64,000 nt of DNA from positions 1 to 64,000 of the forward strand of contig JAHHHJ010000003.1 in assembly GCA_019359445.1 (NCBI GenBank), in the 5' to 3' direction. How positions within the stretch are numbered: the first letter of the stretch is position 1; each line of letters starts with the position of its first letter. A program made the position numbers and the translations under genes. A model generated the notes under the pieces. The model made no database searches. It was not told the origin of the DNA and was given only the letters and a program-made list of their open reading frames with translations. This document shows positions 53,781 through 63,592 of this stretch, in pieces. Source of the DNA: Kastovskya adunca ATA6-11-RM4. GTDB lineage: Bacteria > Cyanobacteriota > Cyanobacteriia > Cyanobacteriales > Coleofasciculaceae.

Positions 53781-54905
53781 GTGCCTCCAACTGCTCATCG
53801 CTCATTCTATAGACGTTCAACTCGACGTCAGTTCTTAAAAACAGCGACAACGGCTGCACTCTCTGGGCTGGCGTTGTCTGGGTGTGGCTGGACGCTAGCA
53901 AACGTGCGACCAGCCGCTAGCAGCAGCGGTTCCTCAGATGAGCTATATATCTACACCTGGTCTGGCTACACCGACCGCGATTTGCTGGAGCGCTTTCGCA
54001 AAGAAACGGGAATCAGGGTGATCGCGGATGTCTTTGACTCCAATGAGGCGATGCTAGCGCGGATTCAAGCAGGTGGTGGGGGGCCTTACAGCATCATTTA
54101 TCCCTCTGACTACATGGTGCAGAAGATGGTGGACTTGGGGATGTTAACAGTACTTGATTATTCCCGCATTACGGGGATGGATCGGCTATTTCCTCGGTTC
54201 CTCGATCCGAAATATGACCCAGAGAACAAGCACAGCATCCCTGTGAGTTGGGGTACAACCGGGTTAATCTACAACACCCAAAAACTACAACTCCCCCCTG
54301 AAGATTGGAATTACCTTTGGAACAATCAACAGCAACTTTCCAAACGAATGACGTTGTTGAATGACTTTCGCGAGGTAATGGGAGCAACATTAAAAATGCT
54401 GGGGTACTCGTATAACACTACCGATCCCCAACACATTAAACAGGCATACGAAAAGCTAACCCAATTGAAAAGCGCGATCGCTTCCTTCACCTCAGATGCT
54501 TGGCGACCCCAGGTACTAAGCGGGGACTTGTTTGTCGCCATGTGCTACTCCTCCGATGCCAATGAAGTGATGGAAGAATCGGAGAATTTGCAATACGTAC
54601 TTCCTAACAGTGGTTCTTCCCTCTGGAGGGACACCCTTGTAATTCCCCAAACCGCTCCCAATCTTGAAGGAGCCTATGCCTGGATGAACTTTATGTTACA
54701 GCCCGATGTTGCCGCTCAAATTTGCCAGCGCTTAAGTTTTGCGACTCCTAACGAAGTTGCCTTCAATCTGTTACCCCCGGAAGTTAAAAACAATCCCAGT
54801 CTCTTTCCTCCAGAATCTGCCCTAGAAAATTGCCAAAGCATTGTGCCAATTGACGAGGCGCTTCAATTGTATGAGCGCTATTGGACGCAGTTGACTAGTA
54901 GCTAA
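53781..54905 (+). CDS. potD: Polyamine-binding lipoprotein PotD
   Basis: Captures spermidine/putrescine outside the inner membrane and delivers them to PotB/PotC. It starts at GTG 53781. A twin-arginine signal TRRQFLK (Arg15-Arg16) and a lipobox LSG-Cys35 mean Tat export followed by lipid attachment. The mature part has ELYIYTWSGYTDRDLLERF at its start, typical of PotD/PotF-type binding proteins, and IYPSDYMVQKM. Length 374 is normal. The chromatic substrate specificity (spermidine or putrescine) cannot be told. It precedes potB by 68 bp. Confidence 0.9.
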   Translation: MPPTAHRSFYRRSTRRQFLKTATTAALSGLALSGCGWTLANVRPAASSSGSSDELYIYTWSGYTDRDLLERFRKETGIRVIADVFDSNEAMLARIQAGGGGPYSIIYPSDYMVQKMVDLGMLTVLDYSRITGMDRLFPRFLDPKYDPENKHSIPVSWGTTGLIYNTQKLQLPPEDWNYLWNNQQQLSKRMTLLNDFREVMGATLKMLGYSYNTTDPQHIKQAYEKLTQLKSAIASFTSDAWRPQVLSGDLFVAMCYSSDANEVMEESENLQYVLPNSGSSLWRDTLVIPQTAPNLEGAYAWMNFMLQPDVAAQICQRLSFATPNEVAFNLLPPEVKNNPSLFPPESALENCQSIVPIDEALQLYERYWTQLTSS

Positions 54906-54973
54906 ATCAAGACAAGATCAAGGGTGAAACATTACAAGATTCATAACCACTAACCACTGACTATTGGTAAATT

Positions 54974-55906
54974 GTGTCTACCCAACTTACTCCTCCTGGC
55001 TTACCCAATCCTGCTGCAACTGATAGCATTGCCGAGCCACCTGTGCTGGTTAATAAAAGACATCCTCGGCTGAGTTGGCTGGAGCCTTTGGTCTTTCTAG
55101 GGCCAGCGGGAATTTGGTTGATTTTGCTGCTGGTGCTGCCGACGTTGGTGATTTTCGAGCTAAGTTTGGTGCCGAATATCAAACCAGGGCAAGTAGTAAA
55201 TCCTTCGGGACTGGAGAACTATCTCCGGGTGTTTGAAGGAATTAATTTATGGGTAATCAGGCGATCGCTTACTTTTGCAGTTGGTAGTACCATCATTTGC
55301 CTGCTGCTAGCCTTTCCCGTCGCCTACTGGATCGCTCAGATAGCACCAAAGCGTTGGCGCAATCTTCTGTTGCTGGGGTTCATTTTGCCCTTGTGGACTT
55401 CTTCACTGCTGCGTTCCTACGCTTGGATTACTATCTTGCGACCAACTGGAGTACTCAACAGCCTCTTGGCTAGTATTGGCTTACCGACGTTGCAGTTACT
55501 CTATAGTGAGCCTGCCGTTTTAATTGGAATGGCGTATAGCTTTTTGCCCTACATGGTGTTGATTCTTTACGCTTCTTTAGAAAAGCTAGACCGCCGTCTT
55601 CTTGAAGCCTCGGCTGATTTGGGAGCCAACCCGATTCAAACCTTTTGGAAAGTGACAGTACCGCAATCGATGCCCGGAATTGCAGCGGGGTCTTTACTAG
55701 TATTCATCAGTGGTTTAGGAGATTTTGTCGATCCTGAATTACTAGGAGGTTCGTCGAGTATGACAATGGCGCGTTTGATTTATAACCAGTTTTTACTATT
55801 ACAGAACTGGGGGTTTGGTTCAGCGTTGAGTATGGTGTTGATTTTTGCTGTGAGTATAGCGATCGCGCTTTTGCTCAAATACGGCGACACAAGCGCCCAA
55901 AAGTAA
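54974..55906 (+). CDS. potB: Polyamine ABC transporter permease PotB
   Basis: Inner-membrane permease of the uptake system. GTG start at 54974, with a short cytoplasmic tail and six predicted membrane helices. The ATPase-contact EAA loop is LLEASADLGANPIQTFWKVT near 215-235. It forms a heterodimer with PotC. Separated from potD by 68 bp on the same strand. Length 310 is normal. Confidence 0.9.
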   Translation: MSTQLTPPGLPNPAATDSIAEPPVLVNKRHPRLSWLEPLVFLGPAGIWLILLLVLPTLVIFELSLVPNIKPGQVVNPSGLENYLRVFEGINLWVIRRSLTFAVGSTIICLLLAFPVAYWIAQIAPKRWRNLLLLGFILPLWTSSLLRSYAWITILRPTGVLNSLLASIGLPTLQLLYSEPAVLIGMAYSFLPYMVLILYASLEKLDRRLLEASADLGANPIQTFWKVTVPQSMPGIAAGSLLVFISGLGDFVDPELLGGSSSMTMARLIYNQFLLLQNWGFGSALSMVLIFAVSIAIALLLKYGDTSAQK

Positions 55907-56045
55907 GTAGCCAGGAAAGTCAAAGGCGCTGCTGTACCCGACTAGTTTTAAGAGAATTCTCTACTGTGTGTAATCTCAATCAACCACACTGCCTGTTTTG
56001 TTGAGCTAAGATCCTGGGCGATCCGTCATATCCATCCCTAGGCAG

Positions 56046-57647
56046 ATGAACATCCAGGAATTTATCTTATCTATCAACGGCAATGCAGTTTTGATAGCTG
56101 CGGATGGTAATTATTTGGGACTAGTTTCGAGCAATCAGAAACATCAAGATTCGATTTGCAATCCCAGAGGGCAATATGGCGACTCTTGGGGAAGTTTTAG
56201 CATAAAAAATCAATTTGGGCAATATGGCGGTCAATTTGGAATTCGTAGCCCTTATAACCCTTTCTGTCAAGAGCCGCCAGCCATTGTTTATCAGGATAGG
56301 ATCGTTTTACGAGTAACCCAAAGTAATCATTACCATTTCTACGGTAAAGAACCGCTCATTGATCCTGATGTTTTATTTGGGATTTTGTTCTCCGTAAGCG
56401 GTTATTCTCAACCTGCTGCCAGTAGGAGTCAATATTCAGGCGGTTCCTACCAACCCACTACTACTCAGTCCTACTCTTCTCATAGAGCATCTTCCTATCA
56501 AGCCCCAGCTCCACAAACTGATCATTATGATTGGTTTGACGCTGGCAATGAATTTCTAAAATCTCAGCAGTATGAAGAAGCGCTTTCTTGCTTCACTCAA
56601 GCCGTTCAGCTCGATGCTAACTATGCTATAGGTTGGTACATCCGAGGCATTGCACTAGCTCAGTTACAGCGCTACGAAGAAGCAATTACTTCCTATGAGT
56701 ACGCAATTCAATCAAACGGTGACTGGGGCAATAGAAGTCCTACGGATGCTTGGCATTTCAGAGGAGATGCTCTACTTCAATCACAGCGTTATGAAGAGGC
56801 GATCGCTTCTTACAATCAAGCCGTTCAGCTCAATGCTAACTATGCTATAGGTTGGTACAACCGAGGCATCGCACTATCTGAGTTACAACGCTACGAAGAA
56901 GCAATTACCTCCTATGAGTACGCAACTCAATCAAGCGGTAACTGGGGAAATGTGAGTCCTGCGGATGCTTGGTATTCAAAAGGAAATATTCTACTTCAAT
57001 TACAACGCCAAGAAGAAGCGATCGCTTCCTACGATCGAGCCATTCAAATCAAACCCGATATAGTTGAAGCTTGGTATAACCGAGGTCTTGTACTCAGAGA
57101 CTTACAACGCTACGAAGATGCGCTGGCGTCCTTTAACCAAGCCCTTCAAATCAAACCTGATTGGTTTGAAGCTATATACACCCAAGGATTAACTTTATTC
57201 CAATTAAAGCGTTATGAAGAAGCATTGGCTTCCTTCGATCGAGTCATTGCGGTTAAGCCTGACTTAGCTGAAGTATGGTTTCTTCGAGGTTCTGCCTTGG
57301 CGGAACTCGAACGGTGTGCAGAAGCACTCATCTGCTCAGATCAAGTAATACGACTCCAACCAGAAACCAGTAACGGTTGGGGTTTACGAGGTATAGTGCT
57401 AGCAAAATTAAAAGTATACGAAGACGCCCTCGTTGCTTGCGACAAAGCGATTCAAATCCAAACTGATCACTTCATTGGGTGGTATGGCAAAGCTTGCTGT
57501 TATGCCTTGCAAGGTAACGTTGAGCTAGCCGTAAAAAATCTTCAGTGGGCAATCGACCTTGAGCCAACATGCCGAGAAGGTGTCAAAACAGATCCAATCT
57601 TTGCCGCAATTTGCGAAGATGAGCGTTTCAAGCAGTTGGTTCCATAG
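56046..57647 (+). CDS. TPR protein inserted between potB and potC
   Basis: 533 residues. The N-terminal domain of about 115 residues (VLIAADGNYLGLVSSNQ, CNPRGQYGDSWGSFSI, YGGQFGIRSPYNPFC) is a small all-beta module found in varied bacterial proteins. A Ser/Gln/Tyr linker is followed by about nine tetratricopeptide repeats from residue 165 to the end (ALSCFTQAVQLDANYAIGWY and similar). TPRs mediate protein contacts. It has no signal peptide. Same strand as the pot genes, but gaps of 139 and 140 bp suggest insertion into the operon rather than a transport role. Confidence 0.8.
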   Translation: MNIQEFILSINGNAVLIAADGNYLGLVSSNQKHQDSICNPRGQYGDSWGSFSIKNQFGQYGGQFGIRSPYNPFCQEPPAIVYQDRIVLRVTQSNHYHFYGKEPLIDPDVLFGILFSVSGYSQPAASRSQYSGGSYQPTTTQSYSSHRASSYQAPAPQTDHYDWFDAGNEFLKSQQYEEALSCFTQAVQLDANYAIGWYIRGIALAQLQRYEEAITSYEYAIQSNGDWGNRSPTDAWHFRGDALLQSQRYEEAIASYNQAVQLNANYAIGWYNRGIALSELQRYEEAITSYEYATQSSGNWGNVSPADAWYSKGNILLQLQRQEEAIASYDRAIQIKPDIVEAWYNRGLVLRDLQRYEDALASFNQALQIKPDWFEAIYTQGLTLFQLKRYEEALASFDRVIAVKPDLAEVWFLRGSALAELERCAEALICSDQVIRLQPETSNGWGLRGIVLAKLKVYEDALVACDKAIQIQTDHFIGWYGKACCYALQGNVELAVKNLQWAIDLEPTCREGVKTDPIFAAICEDERFKQLVP

Positions 57648-57787
57648 ACTTTTACCTAGATCTCAATCGGCAATGCTTGCTGAAGCTGTGACAACACTGG
57701 CTTTAATTTATCACTCGGAAAAGTTAAGCTAGCGAACATTCCCGGAGTAAGATTACACTTTGCGGCACTTAGTTTAGGTACGACTTG

Positions 57788-58639
57788 ATGACAGGTCAGT
57801 TGAAACATCAAGAGGAGGACATAACCATCGATATGTTATCGAAATCCCAGGATAAGCCCCAATTCTCCTGGCAGGCGCTTTTTTCCCTGCTGATGTTCTT
57901 CTATATGTACCTACCGATTCTGGTACTGACGTTTTATAGCTTTAATGAATCTGCCTACAGTGCGGGTTGGGAAGGATTTTCCCTGAAATGGTATGTCCGG
58001 CTCTTTCAGGATGTGCGGATTCTTCGGGCGTTACAAGATAGCCTCACCGTCGCAGTGGTAGCAGTAGCAATTTCCGCTGTACTGGGAACTTTAATGGCGG
58101 TGGGATTAGCGCGTTATCGCTTTCCAGGGAAAAATCTGTATCGCGGAGTTTCCTACCTACCGTTGATTATTCCTGATATTGCGATCGCTGTTGCCACATT
58201 AGTATTCCTGGCGGTGATCAGCTTACCCTTAAGCGTATGGACAATTGTTGCCGCTCATACCGTGTTCTGTTTATCCTATGTGGCGATTGTCGTTGCCTCT
58301 CGGCTTTCTGGACTTGACCCTCACTTAGAAGAAGCCGCCCTCGACTTGGGAGCCACCCCCACACAAGCTTTTATTAAGGTCTTACTGCCAGAATTGATGC
58401 CAGCAGTTATCGCGGGTTGCCTATTAGCCTTTGTCCTCAGCATGGACGACTTTTTGATCGCCAGCTTCACAGCCGGGGCGGGAGCCAATACTTTACCAAT
58501 GGAAATCTTCAGCCGGATTCGCACAGGTGTCAAACCCGACATCAATGCCCTCAGCGTGATGTTAATTTTGGCTTCCGGAGCCGTTGCCTTCATTGCAGAA
58601 ACCATCCGCTACAAAGGCGAACAGCAACGGTTTAAGTAG
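57788..58639 (+). CDS. potC: Polyamine ABC transporter permease PotC
   Basis: Second inner-membrane permease of the uptake system, with six predicted helices. The EAA loop is LEEAALDLGATPTQAFIKV at about residues 180-198. ATG at 57788 is preferred over TTG at 57785. A further in-frame ATG at 57833 has AGGAGG upstream but at a long spacing, so it is an alternative start. It completes the pot set after the TPR insertion. The gene ends just before STRR repeats and the group II intron. Confidence 0.88.
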   Translation: MTGQLKHQEEDITIDMLSKSQDKPQFSWQALFSLLMFFYMYLPILVLTFYSFNESAYSAGWEGFSLKWYVRLFQDVRILRALQDSLTVAVVAVAISAVLGTLMAVGLARYRFPGKNLYRGVSYLPLIIPDIAIAVATLVFLAVISLPLSVWTIVAAHTVFCLSYVAIVVASRLSGLDPHLEEAALDLGATPTQAFIKVLLPELMPAVIAGCLLAFVLSMDDFLIASFTAGAGANTLPMEIFSRIRTGVKPDINALSVMLILASGAVAFIAETIRYKGEQQRFK

Positions 58640-58663
58640 TCCTGAGTCCTGAGTGGGAAGAAA

Positions 58664-58816
58664 GTATGAAGGGTGAAGTATGAAGGATGAAGGGTGAAGG
58701 ATGAAGTATGAAATTATTAGGCGATTGGAGTGATGGCTAATCGTTGTCAATTTTCATCTCCCCTGCTCCCCTGCACCCCTGCACCCCTGCACCCCTGCTC
58801 CCCGGCTCCCCGGCTT
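58664..58816. repeat. Two adjacent STRR heptamer arrays
   Basis: The first array (58664-58712) repeats GAAGGAT/GAAGTAT/GAAGGGT heptamers. The second (58759-58816) repeats CCCTGCA and CCCGGCT heptamers. They separate potC from the group II intron and may mark an insertion-prone region. Confidence 0.75.
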
Positions 58817-58859
58817 CCGGTTGCTTTGCAACATGGCTTCGTACAATGGAGAAATAACC

Positions 58860-61352
58860 GTGCGATTCGTTCTGCCGAAATAGGTGAAAACGCCTAAGGA
58901 TGGCAGGCTTGGAAACTGAGGCACAAGCCAACAGAACCAAGACAACTGAATGACCATGTAGGTGAAAAACCTACCCTCCAGGTGCAGGAGTGACAGCATC
59001 ACCCCCAGGTTCGAGACTAGCCATCAACGCCTGAAGCGGGGTGAAAAGGTGGCAACACTGGAAGCCTAATTCGGTGCCCATCGAGCAAAGTACCCATGAG
59101 TAAAGCTTTGGCTTGAAGATACGCTTGAATCGTCGTTACTCCAAACCAGCCAAATAAGGCTGAGAGGCTGGAACCAAAAGGTTAAGGATATGGAGTTGGC
59201 GTTTGATTATGCGACCAACAAGCACTTCCCAGAAACCCGGCGAAGAGTATCACTCTAAAGGTACACAACATGGTCTTTCGGAACGAAGTAACCTCCCGTT
59301 TGTTCTCTCATAGGTCGAAGAATGAGAGCAGGTGCTAACCGTATACAACAGGTAGGAGAGATTGTGAAAGAAGCAAATGTCAGGGGTAATTCCCTGGATA
59401 AGCTGACGTTCACACGATGATTTGGATGATAGAGTCAGGAGTCAGAGCAGAAATGTCCAAAACGAGGATAACCAAGACTACGGCGGAATGGCGCTTGATT
59501 AACTGGCGAAAGCTAGAGCGTCGAGTGTACAAGCTCCAAAAGCGAATCTATCGAGCCTCTCAACGTAGCGATATCAAAGCACTTCACAAACTCCAAAAGA
59601 TGTTGATGAAGTCTTGGTCAGCAAGGGCTTTAGCGGTTCGTAGAGTAACCCAGGACAACAAAGGGAAAAAGACGGCGGGAGTGGATGGGCTGAAAAGCCT
59701 GACCCCAAAGCAACGTCTTGACCTTGTATCTAAATTACACCTGGGGACTAAGGCTAGCCCCACCCGGAGAGTATGGATTGAGAAACCGGGAAGGGATGAA
59801 AAGCGACCCTTAGGAATACCTACAATGAAAGACCGCACCTTGCAAGCGTTAGTCAAACTGGCTCTAGAGCCAGAATGGGAAGCGCGATTTGAACCTAATA
59901 GCTATGGGTTCAGACCAGGTAGATCATGTCATGATGCGGTTTCCGCAATATTTGACTCAATTCGGTACAAAGCCAAATATGTGCTTGACGCCGATATCGC
60001 CAAGTGTTTCGACCGCATCAACCAGGAGAAACTGCTCCTAAAACTAAATACATTCCCGACCATGAGACGACAAATAAAGTCCTGGTTAAAATCGGGAGTG
60101 ATGGATGGCAAAGAGCTGTTTCCCACATTCGAGGGTACACCGCAGGGTGGCGTCATTTCTCCACTCCTCGCTAACATTGCCCTCCACGGGATGGAACAAC
60201 GGATAAAAGAATACGTTGGTTCTCTGAAATATCTTGATAAAAACAAGAAAAATAGACAGAACAGCGTAAGTCTAATCCGATATGCCGATGACTTTGTGAT
60301 TCTCCACAAAGACATAACCGTAGTCCAAGAATGTCAGGCTATCACAGATGACTGGTTAAAAGACATGGGTCTGGAATTGAAACCAAGTAAGACCAGATTG
60401 GCTCACACCCTTAACCAGGTGGAAAATGAGAATCCGGGATTTGATTTCCTAGGCTTCAACATACGCCAATTCCCTGTAGGAAAATACCACTCTGGTAAAA
60501 ACACACAAAGACAACTACTTGGCTTCAAGACCATCATCACCCCAAGTAAGGAAAAGGTAAAGGTACATTACGACAAAATTGCAAAAACAATTAGCAACCA
60601 CAAGTCCGCGCCACAATACGCGCTAATCAAACACTTGAACCCAATAATCAGGGGTTGGTCTAATTACTATGCAACTGTAGTAAGCAAGGTAACTTACGCA
60701 GAACTTGATAAACTTATGTACTACAAGCTCCGAGCTTGGGCAAAACGCCGCCACCATAATAAAACAATGGGGTATTTGGTCAAAAAGTATTGGCAGACCA
60801 TAGGCGACGCTAACTGGGTATTCGCAACCATGAAGGAGGGAACAAACCCACTTCGGTTACTAAAACATGCCGATACTCCCATAGTTCGTCATGTGAAAGT
60901 TAAAGGCGAATCGTCACCATACGACGGTAACCTGGTCTACTGGAGTAAAAGAAAAGGCGAAAGTCCCGAACTACCTACAAAAGTAGCAATACTTCTGAAA
61001 AGGCAAAAGGGGAAATGCGCCATCTGTGGATTGCACTTCCGCGAGGAAGACGTGATGGAAGTAGACCATCGAATCCCCAAATCGAAAGGTGGGAAGGATT
61101 CTTATGATAACTTGGAACTTCTACACAGACATTGCCACGATACGAAGACAGCCAGCGATGGCAGTCTGGGTATAAAATACGGCTGGAACAGTGCCGAACC
61201 TAAGCCCCCCAGAAAACTTGAGAAGGTAGAAGGGAAATGGGCAATGAGGTGTGTATGACAAGCACCAAATCATTGAGGAGCCGTGTGCAGAGAAATCCGC
61301 AAGCACGGTTTTGAAGACCAGCGGGACTGGCGACAGTCTCGCTGAGTTTAAT
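58860..61352 (+). mobile_element. Group II intron with RT-maturase-HNH ORF
   Basis: The 5' end GTGCGATTCGTT (58860) is the usual group II start. The ORF lies in the predicted domain IV. Domain V is recognised at about 61279-61314 (GAGCCGTGTGCAG, then CCGCAAGCACGGTTT). Domain VI is the stem CAGCGGGACT/AGTCTCGCTG with a bulged A at 61345. Seven bases after the A the sequence ends AAT (61352), giving an estimated 3' end with a few bases' error. The length is about 2.49 kb. It lies between genes, not inside one. Confidence 0.82.
59453..61258 (+). CDS. ltrA: Group II intron reverse transcriptase/maturase with HNH endonuclease
   Basis: Helps splice the intron and copies it into new sites. I start at ATG 59453 (MSKTRITKTTAEWRLINWRK); an in-frame ATG at 59417 gives 12 more residues. 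The reverse transcriptase has YADDF in LIRYADDFVILHKD and TPQGGVISPLLANIAL. The maturase X domain follows, then an HNH endonuclease (CAICGLHFREEDVMEVDHRI, HCH) at about residues 530-580. No frameshift or stop is seen, so the protein looks functional. Type matches cyanobacterial intron proteins. Confidence 0.93.
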   Translation: MSKTRITKTTAEWRLINWRKLERRVYKLQKRIYRASQRSDIKALHKLQKMLMKSWSARALAVRRVTQDNKGKKTAGVDGLKSLTPKQRLDLVSKLHLGTKASPTRRVWIEKPGRDEKRPLGIPTMKDRTLQALVKLALEPEWEARFEPNSYGFRPGRSCHDAVSAIFDSIRYKAKYVLDADIAKCFDRINQEKLLLKLNTFPTMRRQIKSWLKSGVMDGKELFPTFEGTPQGGVISPLLANIALHGMEQRIKEYVGSLKYLDKNKKNRQNSVSLIRYADDFVILHKDITVVQECQAITDDWLKDMGLELKPSKTRLAHTLNQVENENPGFDFLGFNIRQFPVGKYHSGKNTQRQLLGFKTIITPSKEKVKVHYDKIAKTISNHKSAPQYALIKHLNPIIRGWSNYYATVVSKVTYAELDKLMYYKLRAWAKRRHHNKTMGYLVKKYWQTIGDANWVFATMKEGTNPLRLLKHADTPIVRHVKVKGESSPYDGNLVYWSKRKGESPELPTKVAILLKRQKGKCAICGLHFREEDVMEVDHRIPKSKGGKDSYDNLELLHRHCHDTKTASDGSLGIKYGWNSAEPKPPRKLEKVEGKWAMRCV

Positions 61353-61367
61353 CTATCTAGGTAGTTT

Positions 61368-61763
61368 TTGAGAGTGGAGCAGGCTTTCATCCCTTCAATT
61401 TCTGTTTTTCAACCGCATCAGATTGTTTGTTTAGAACATGAGATGAGCTGTTTATATGCCGAAGTCGTACAGGTGGCAACAAAGCGGCAAATTTGTTGGG
61501 TACGTCCGTTGCTGTTGAGTGAGACTTTAGTGGCTCCCTCAGAAAGCGATCGCCCAATTGTGTATGATTTACGCCAGGGTGCGGATTTACTTTGGCCTGT
61601 AAGTTTGTTTCGACCTGCCCTCGATACGGAAGTGATTCCACTTTTGGTGCAGCTAGAAACCGCTGACAGAGAACCAGAAAGTTTCCAGATTGCCCGTCAG
61701 CAATTTAACTGTTTTATCCAGCAGGTTTGGCAAGCCTACAAAAGTGAGTTTCAGGCTTCATAA
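61368..61763 (+). CDS. Hypothetical protein downstream of the intron
   Basis: 131 residues from TTG 61368 (GTG 61374 is an alternative). No domain I can name. It is mostly mixed alpha-beta, with EMSCLYAEVVQVATKRQICW and VYDLRQGADLLWPVSLFRP. The start lies about 15 bp after the predicted intron end, so the intron sits just upstream. Its last 13 bp overlap the convergent aminotransferase gene. The family looks familiar from cyanobacterial genomes but has no named function. Confidence 0.6.
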   Translation: MRVEQAFIPSISVFQPHQIVCLEHEMSCLYAEVVQVATKRQICWVRPLLLSETLVAPSESDRPIVYDLRQGADLLWPVSLFRPALDTEVIPLLVQLETADREPESFQIARQQFNCFIQQVWQAYKSEFQAS

Positions 61764-62926
61764 CGAATTCCGGCGTCTTTCATGCGTTGAATTGCGGCGT
61801 GCATCTGTTCCTCTGGTACAGTGAGGGCAATGCGAAAGAAGCCTTCTCCGGCTGCACCGTAGCCGTTACCAGGTGGCACGATAATGCCGCATTTTTCCAT
61901 CAACAGTGTTACAAACTCAGTGGAGGTGTAACCTTTAGGCACAGGTGCCCAGACGTACAGGGTTGCTCTTGGGGGTGCAATCGACCAACCGAGAGATTTC
62001 AGCCCTTCCACAATGATGTCTCTACGGCGTTGGTAAACTGAGATTACGTCTTGCAGTTCTTCTGTGGTAGTTTCCAAAGCCGCGATCGCCGCTCGTTGAA
62101 TTGCCTTAAATATCCCAGTATCGACATTGGTTTTCACTTGTCTTAGTCCCTGAATCCCTAGGGCATTACCAACGACAAAACCGACGCGCCACCCGGTCAT
62201 ATTGTAGGATTTGGACAAGCTATGAAACTCAATTGCCACGTCCTTCGCCCCAGGAACCTGTAGAACGCTCGGCGGCTTATACCCGTCATACGCCATTTCT
62301 GAGTAGGCGTGGTCATGGCACAACAAAATATCGTAGCGGCGGCAGTAATCCACCAATTCTTCAAAAAACTCTAACGTTGCCACAGTCCCTGTAGGGTTGT
62401 TGGGGTAGTTAATCCACAGTAGCTTTGCCTTCTGAGCCACTGCTTCGGGAATCACTTTGAGATTGGGCAAAAAATCATTTTCCGCTTTCAGGGGCATGAC
62501 GTAGGGTTCGCCCCCGGCAAAGAACGTTGAAGTGCGATATACAGGATAACCAGGCTCAGGAATTAAGGTATAGTCCCCTGGTTCTACGAAGGCTAAAAAG
62601 GTGTTATGAATGGCTTCTTTTGAGCCAATGGAAGAAACGACTTCCTTGTCTGGATCTAAGCCCGTGACGCCGAAGCGATGCGCCATCCACTCAGCCGCCG
62701 ATGACCGATAATCTCTAGTTCCTTGGTAGGGAGGATAATTGTGGGTCGAGGGGTCATCTATTGCCTCGTGCATCGCCTTCAGGATGCGATCGGGTGTGGG
62801 GCAATCGGGATCTCCCACTCCCATATTGATAATGTCAACCCCTTTGGCAACTAGCTCACTACGCTTGCGGTTAATCTCGGCAAACAGATAAGGAGGTATT
62901 TTCTCTAAACGTCTGGCAAACTGCAT
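61751..62926 (-). CDS. dapL: LL-diaminopimelate aminotransferase-type class I/II aminotransferase
   Basis: PLP-dependent. The Schiff-base Lys239 is in SLSKSYNMTGWRVGF. Other PLP ligands are NYPNNPTG at 173-180 and Asp205 in CHDHAYSE. It begins MQFARRLEKIPPYLFAEINR, the start of the cyanobacterial family usually annotated as LL-diaminopimelate aminotransferase, which makes LL-DAP directly from tetrahydrodipicolinate for lysine and peptidoglycan. A broader aspartate/alanine aminotransferase role is possible, since this subfamily is hard to tell apart without tests. It is convergent with the 61368 gene. Confidence 0.82.
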   Translation of the reverse strand: MQFARRLEKIPPYLFAEINRKRSELVAKGVDIINMGVGDPDCPTPDRILKAMHEAIDDPSTHNYPPYQGTRDYRSSAAEWMAHRFGVTGLDPDKEVVSSIGSKEAIHNTFLAFVEPGDYTLIPEPGYPVYRTSTFFAGGEPYVMPLKAENDFLPNLKVIPEAVAQKAKLLWINYPNNPTGTVATLEFFEELVDYCRRYDILLCHDHAYSEMAYDGYKPPSVLQVPGAKDVAIEFHSLSKSYNMTGWRVGFVVGNALGIQGLRQVKTNVDTGIFKAIQRAAIAALETTTEELQDVISVYQRRRDIIVEGLKSLGWSIAPPRATLYVWAPVPKGYTSTEFVTLLMEKCGIIVPPGNGYGAAGEGFFRIALTVPEEQMHAAIQRMKDAGIRYEA

Positions 62927-63394
62927 GGCGACTTAACAACAACTCGGTGAGCAAGTGGGGCGAACCATAGGACAGTCTACCGCTCTTTGCGGTGAATTCT
63001 ATGTAGCACCGATACCGATAGCCGTTGTGCGATGTCGAATTTATGACTAAGTAAAATTACTAGAGCTAAAAATAAATATATAAACTGGGGATAAACCTAC
63101 ATCATCAAGAGTCGCCGTAAAAATTGATGACTACCCCGGTCAGTTACTATTTTTAGTTTTATAGATAGACTGCTGATTAATATTCATCATAGGTTGGGTG
63201 TTCCAAGGTCGATAAAAAGTAACATCTCCATCGAACTCTTAGATCAAGTCGCGATCGCACAGGATGATTACTTGTTTTTCCCGGAGCTAACTTTTTTCAG
63301 CGGTACCACCCAAACAAAAGAACATGATATCCAGACGAGGAGCAGAATTCCGGCGCGAACCTGGGGAGAAATTTAATTCTGCAACTAAATTGAA
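62927..63394. other. Intergenic region without a supported gene
   Basis: 468 bp. The 60-codon ORF at 63194 starts at TTG with no ribosome site and looks non-coding. The region should hold the aminotransferase promoter. Confidence 0.4.
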
Positions 63395-63592
63395 TTAAGG
63401 GCTAGCAACTAACTGAATCCGACCAGCATCCATTTCTGACATCAGTAGTTCAAGGGCTTCGTAATCTACGTCAGAAATATGACCCAATCGAGTTAGTTCG
63501 TAGTTGATTTCGTTCTCTATATCGGGGGTAAGTTTTCTGATATAAAGGGCTTTTTCTACCAGTTGCCGAATGACATATGTTGTAGTTTTCAC
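63395..63592 (-). CDS. Small conserved hypothetical protein
   Basis: 65 residues from GTG 63592 (MKTTTYVIRQLVEKALYIRK, then LTPDIENEINYELTRLGHIS). It is a helical protein rich in Glu, Leu and Asp (DYEALELLMSEMDAGRIQLV). The pattern resembles short cyanobacterial hypothetical proteins often found in many copies. No function is recognised. Confidence 0.6.
   Translation of the reverse strand: MKTTTYVIRQLVEKALYIRKLTPDIENEINYELTRLGHISDVDYEALELLMSEMDAGRIQLVASP

Noticed and set aside
58834-61363. Short ORF MASYNGEITLSR formed by splicing the intron exons
   Set aside because: It is only 12 codons, has no ribosome site and probably arises by chance.
63194-63376. 60-codon plus-strand ORF
   Set aside because: TTG start, no ribosome site and no recognisable sequence features.
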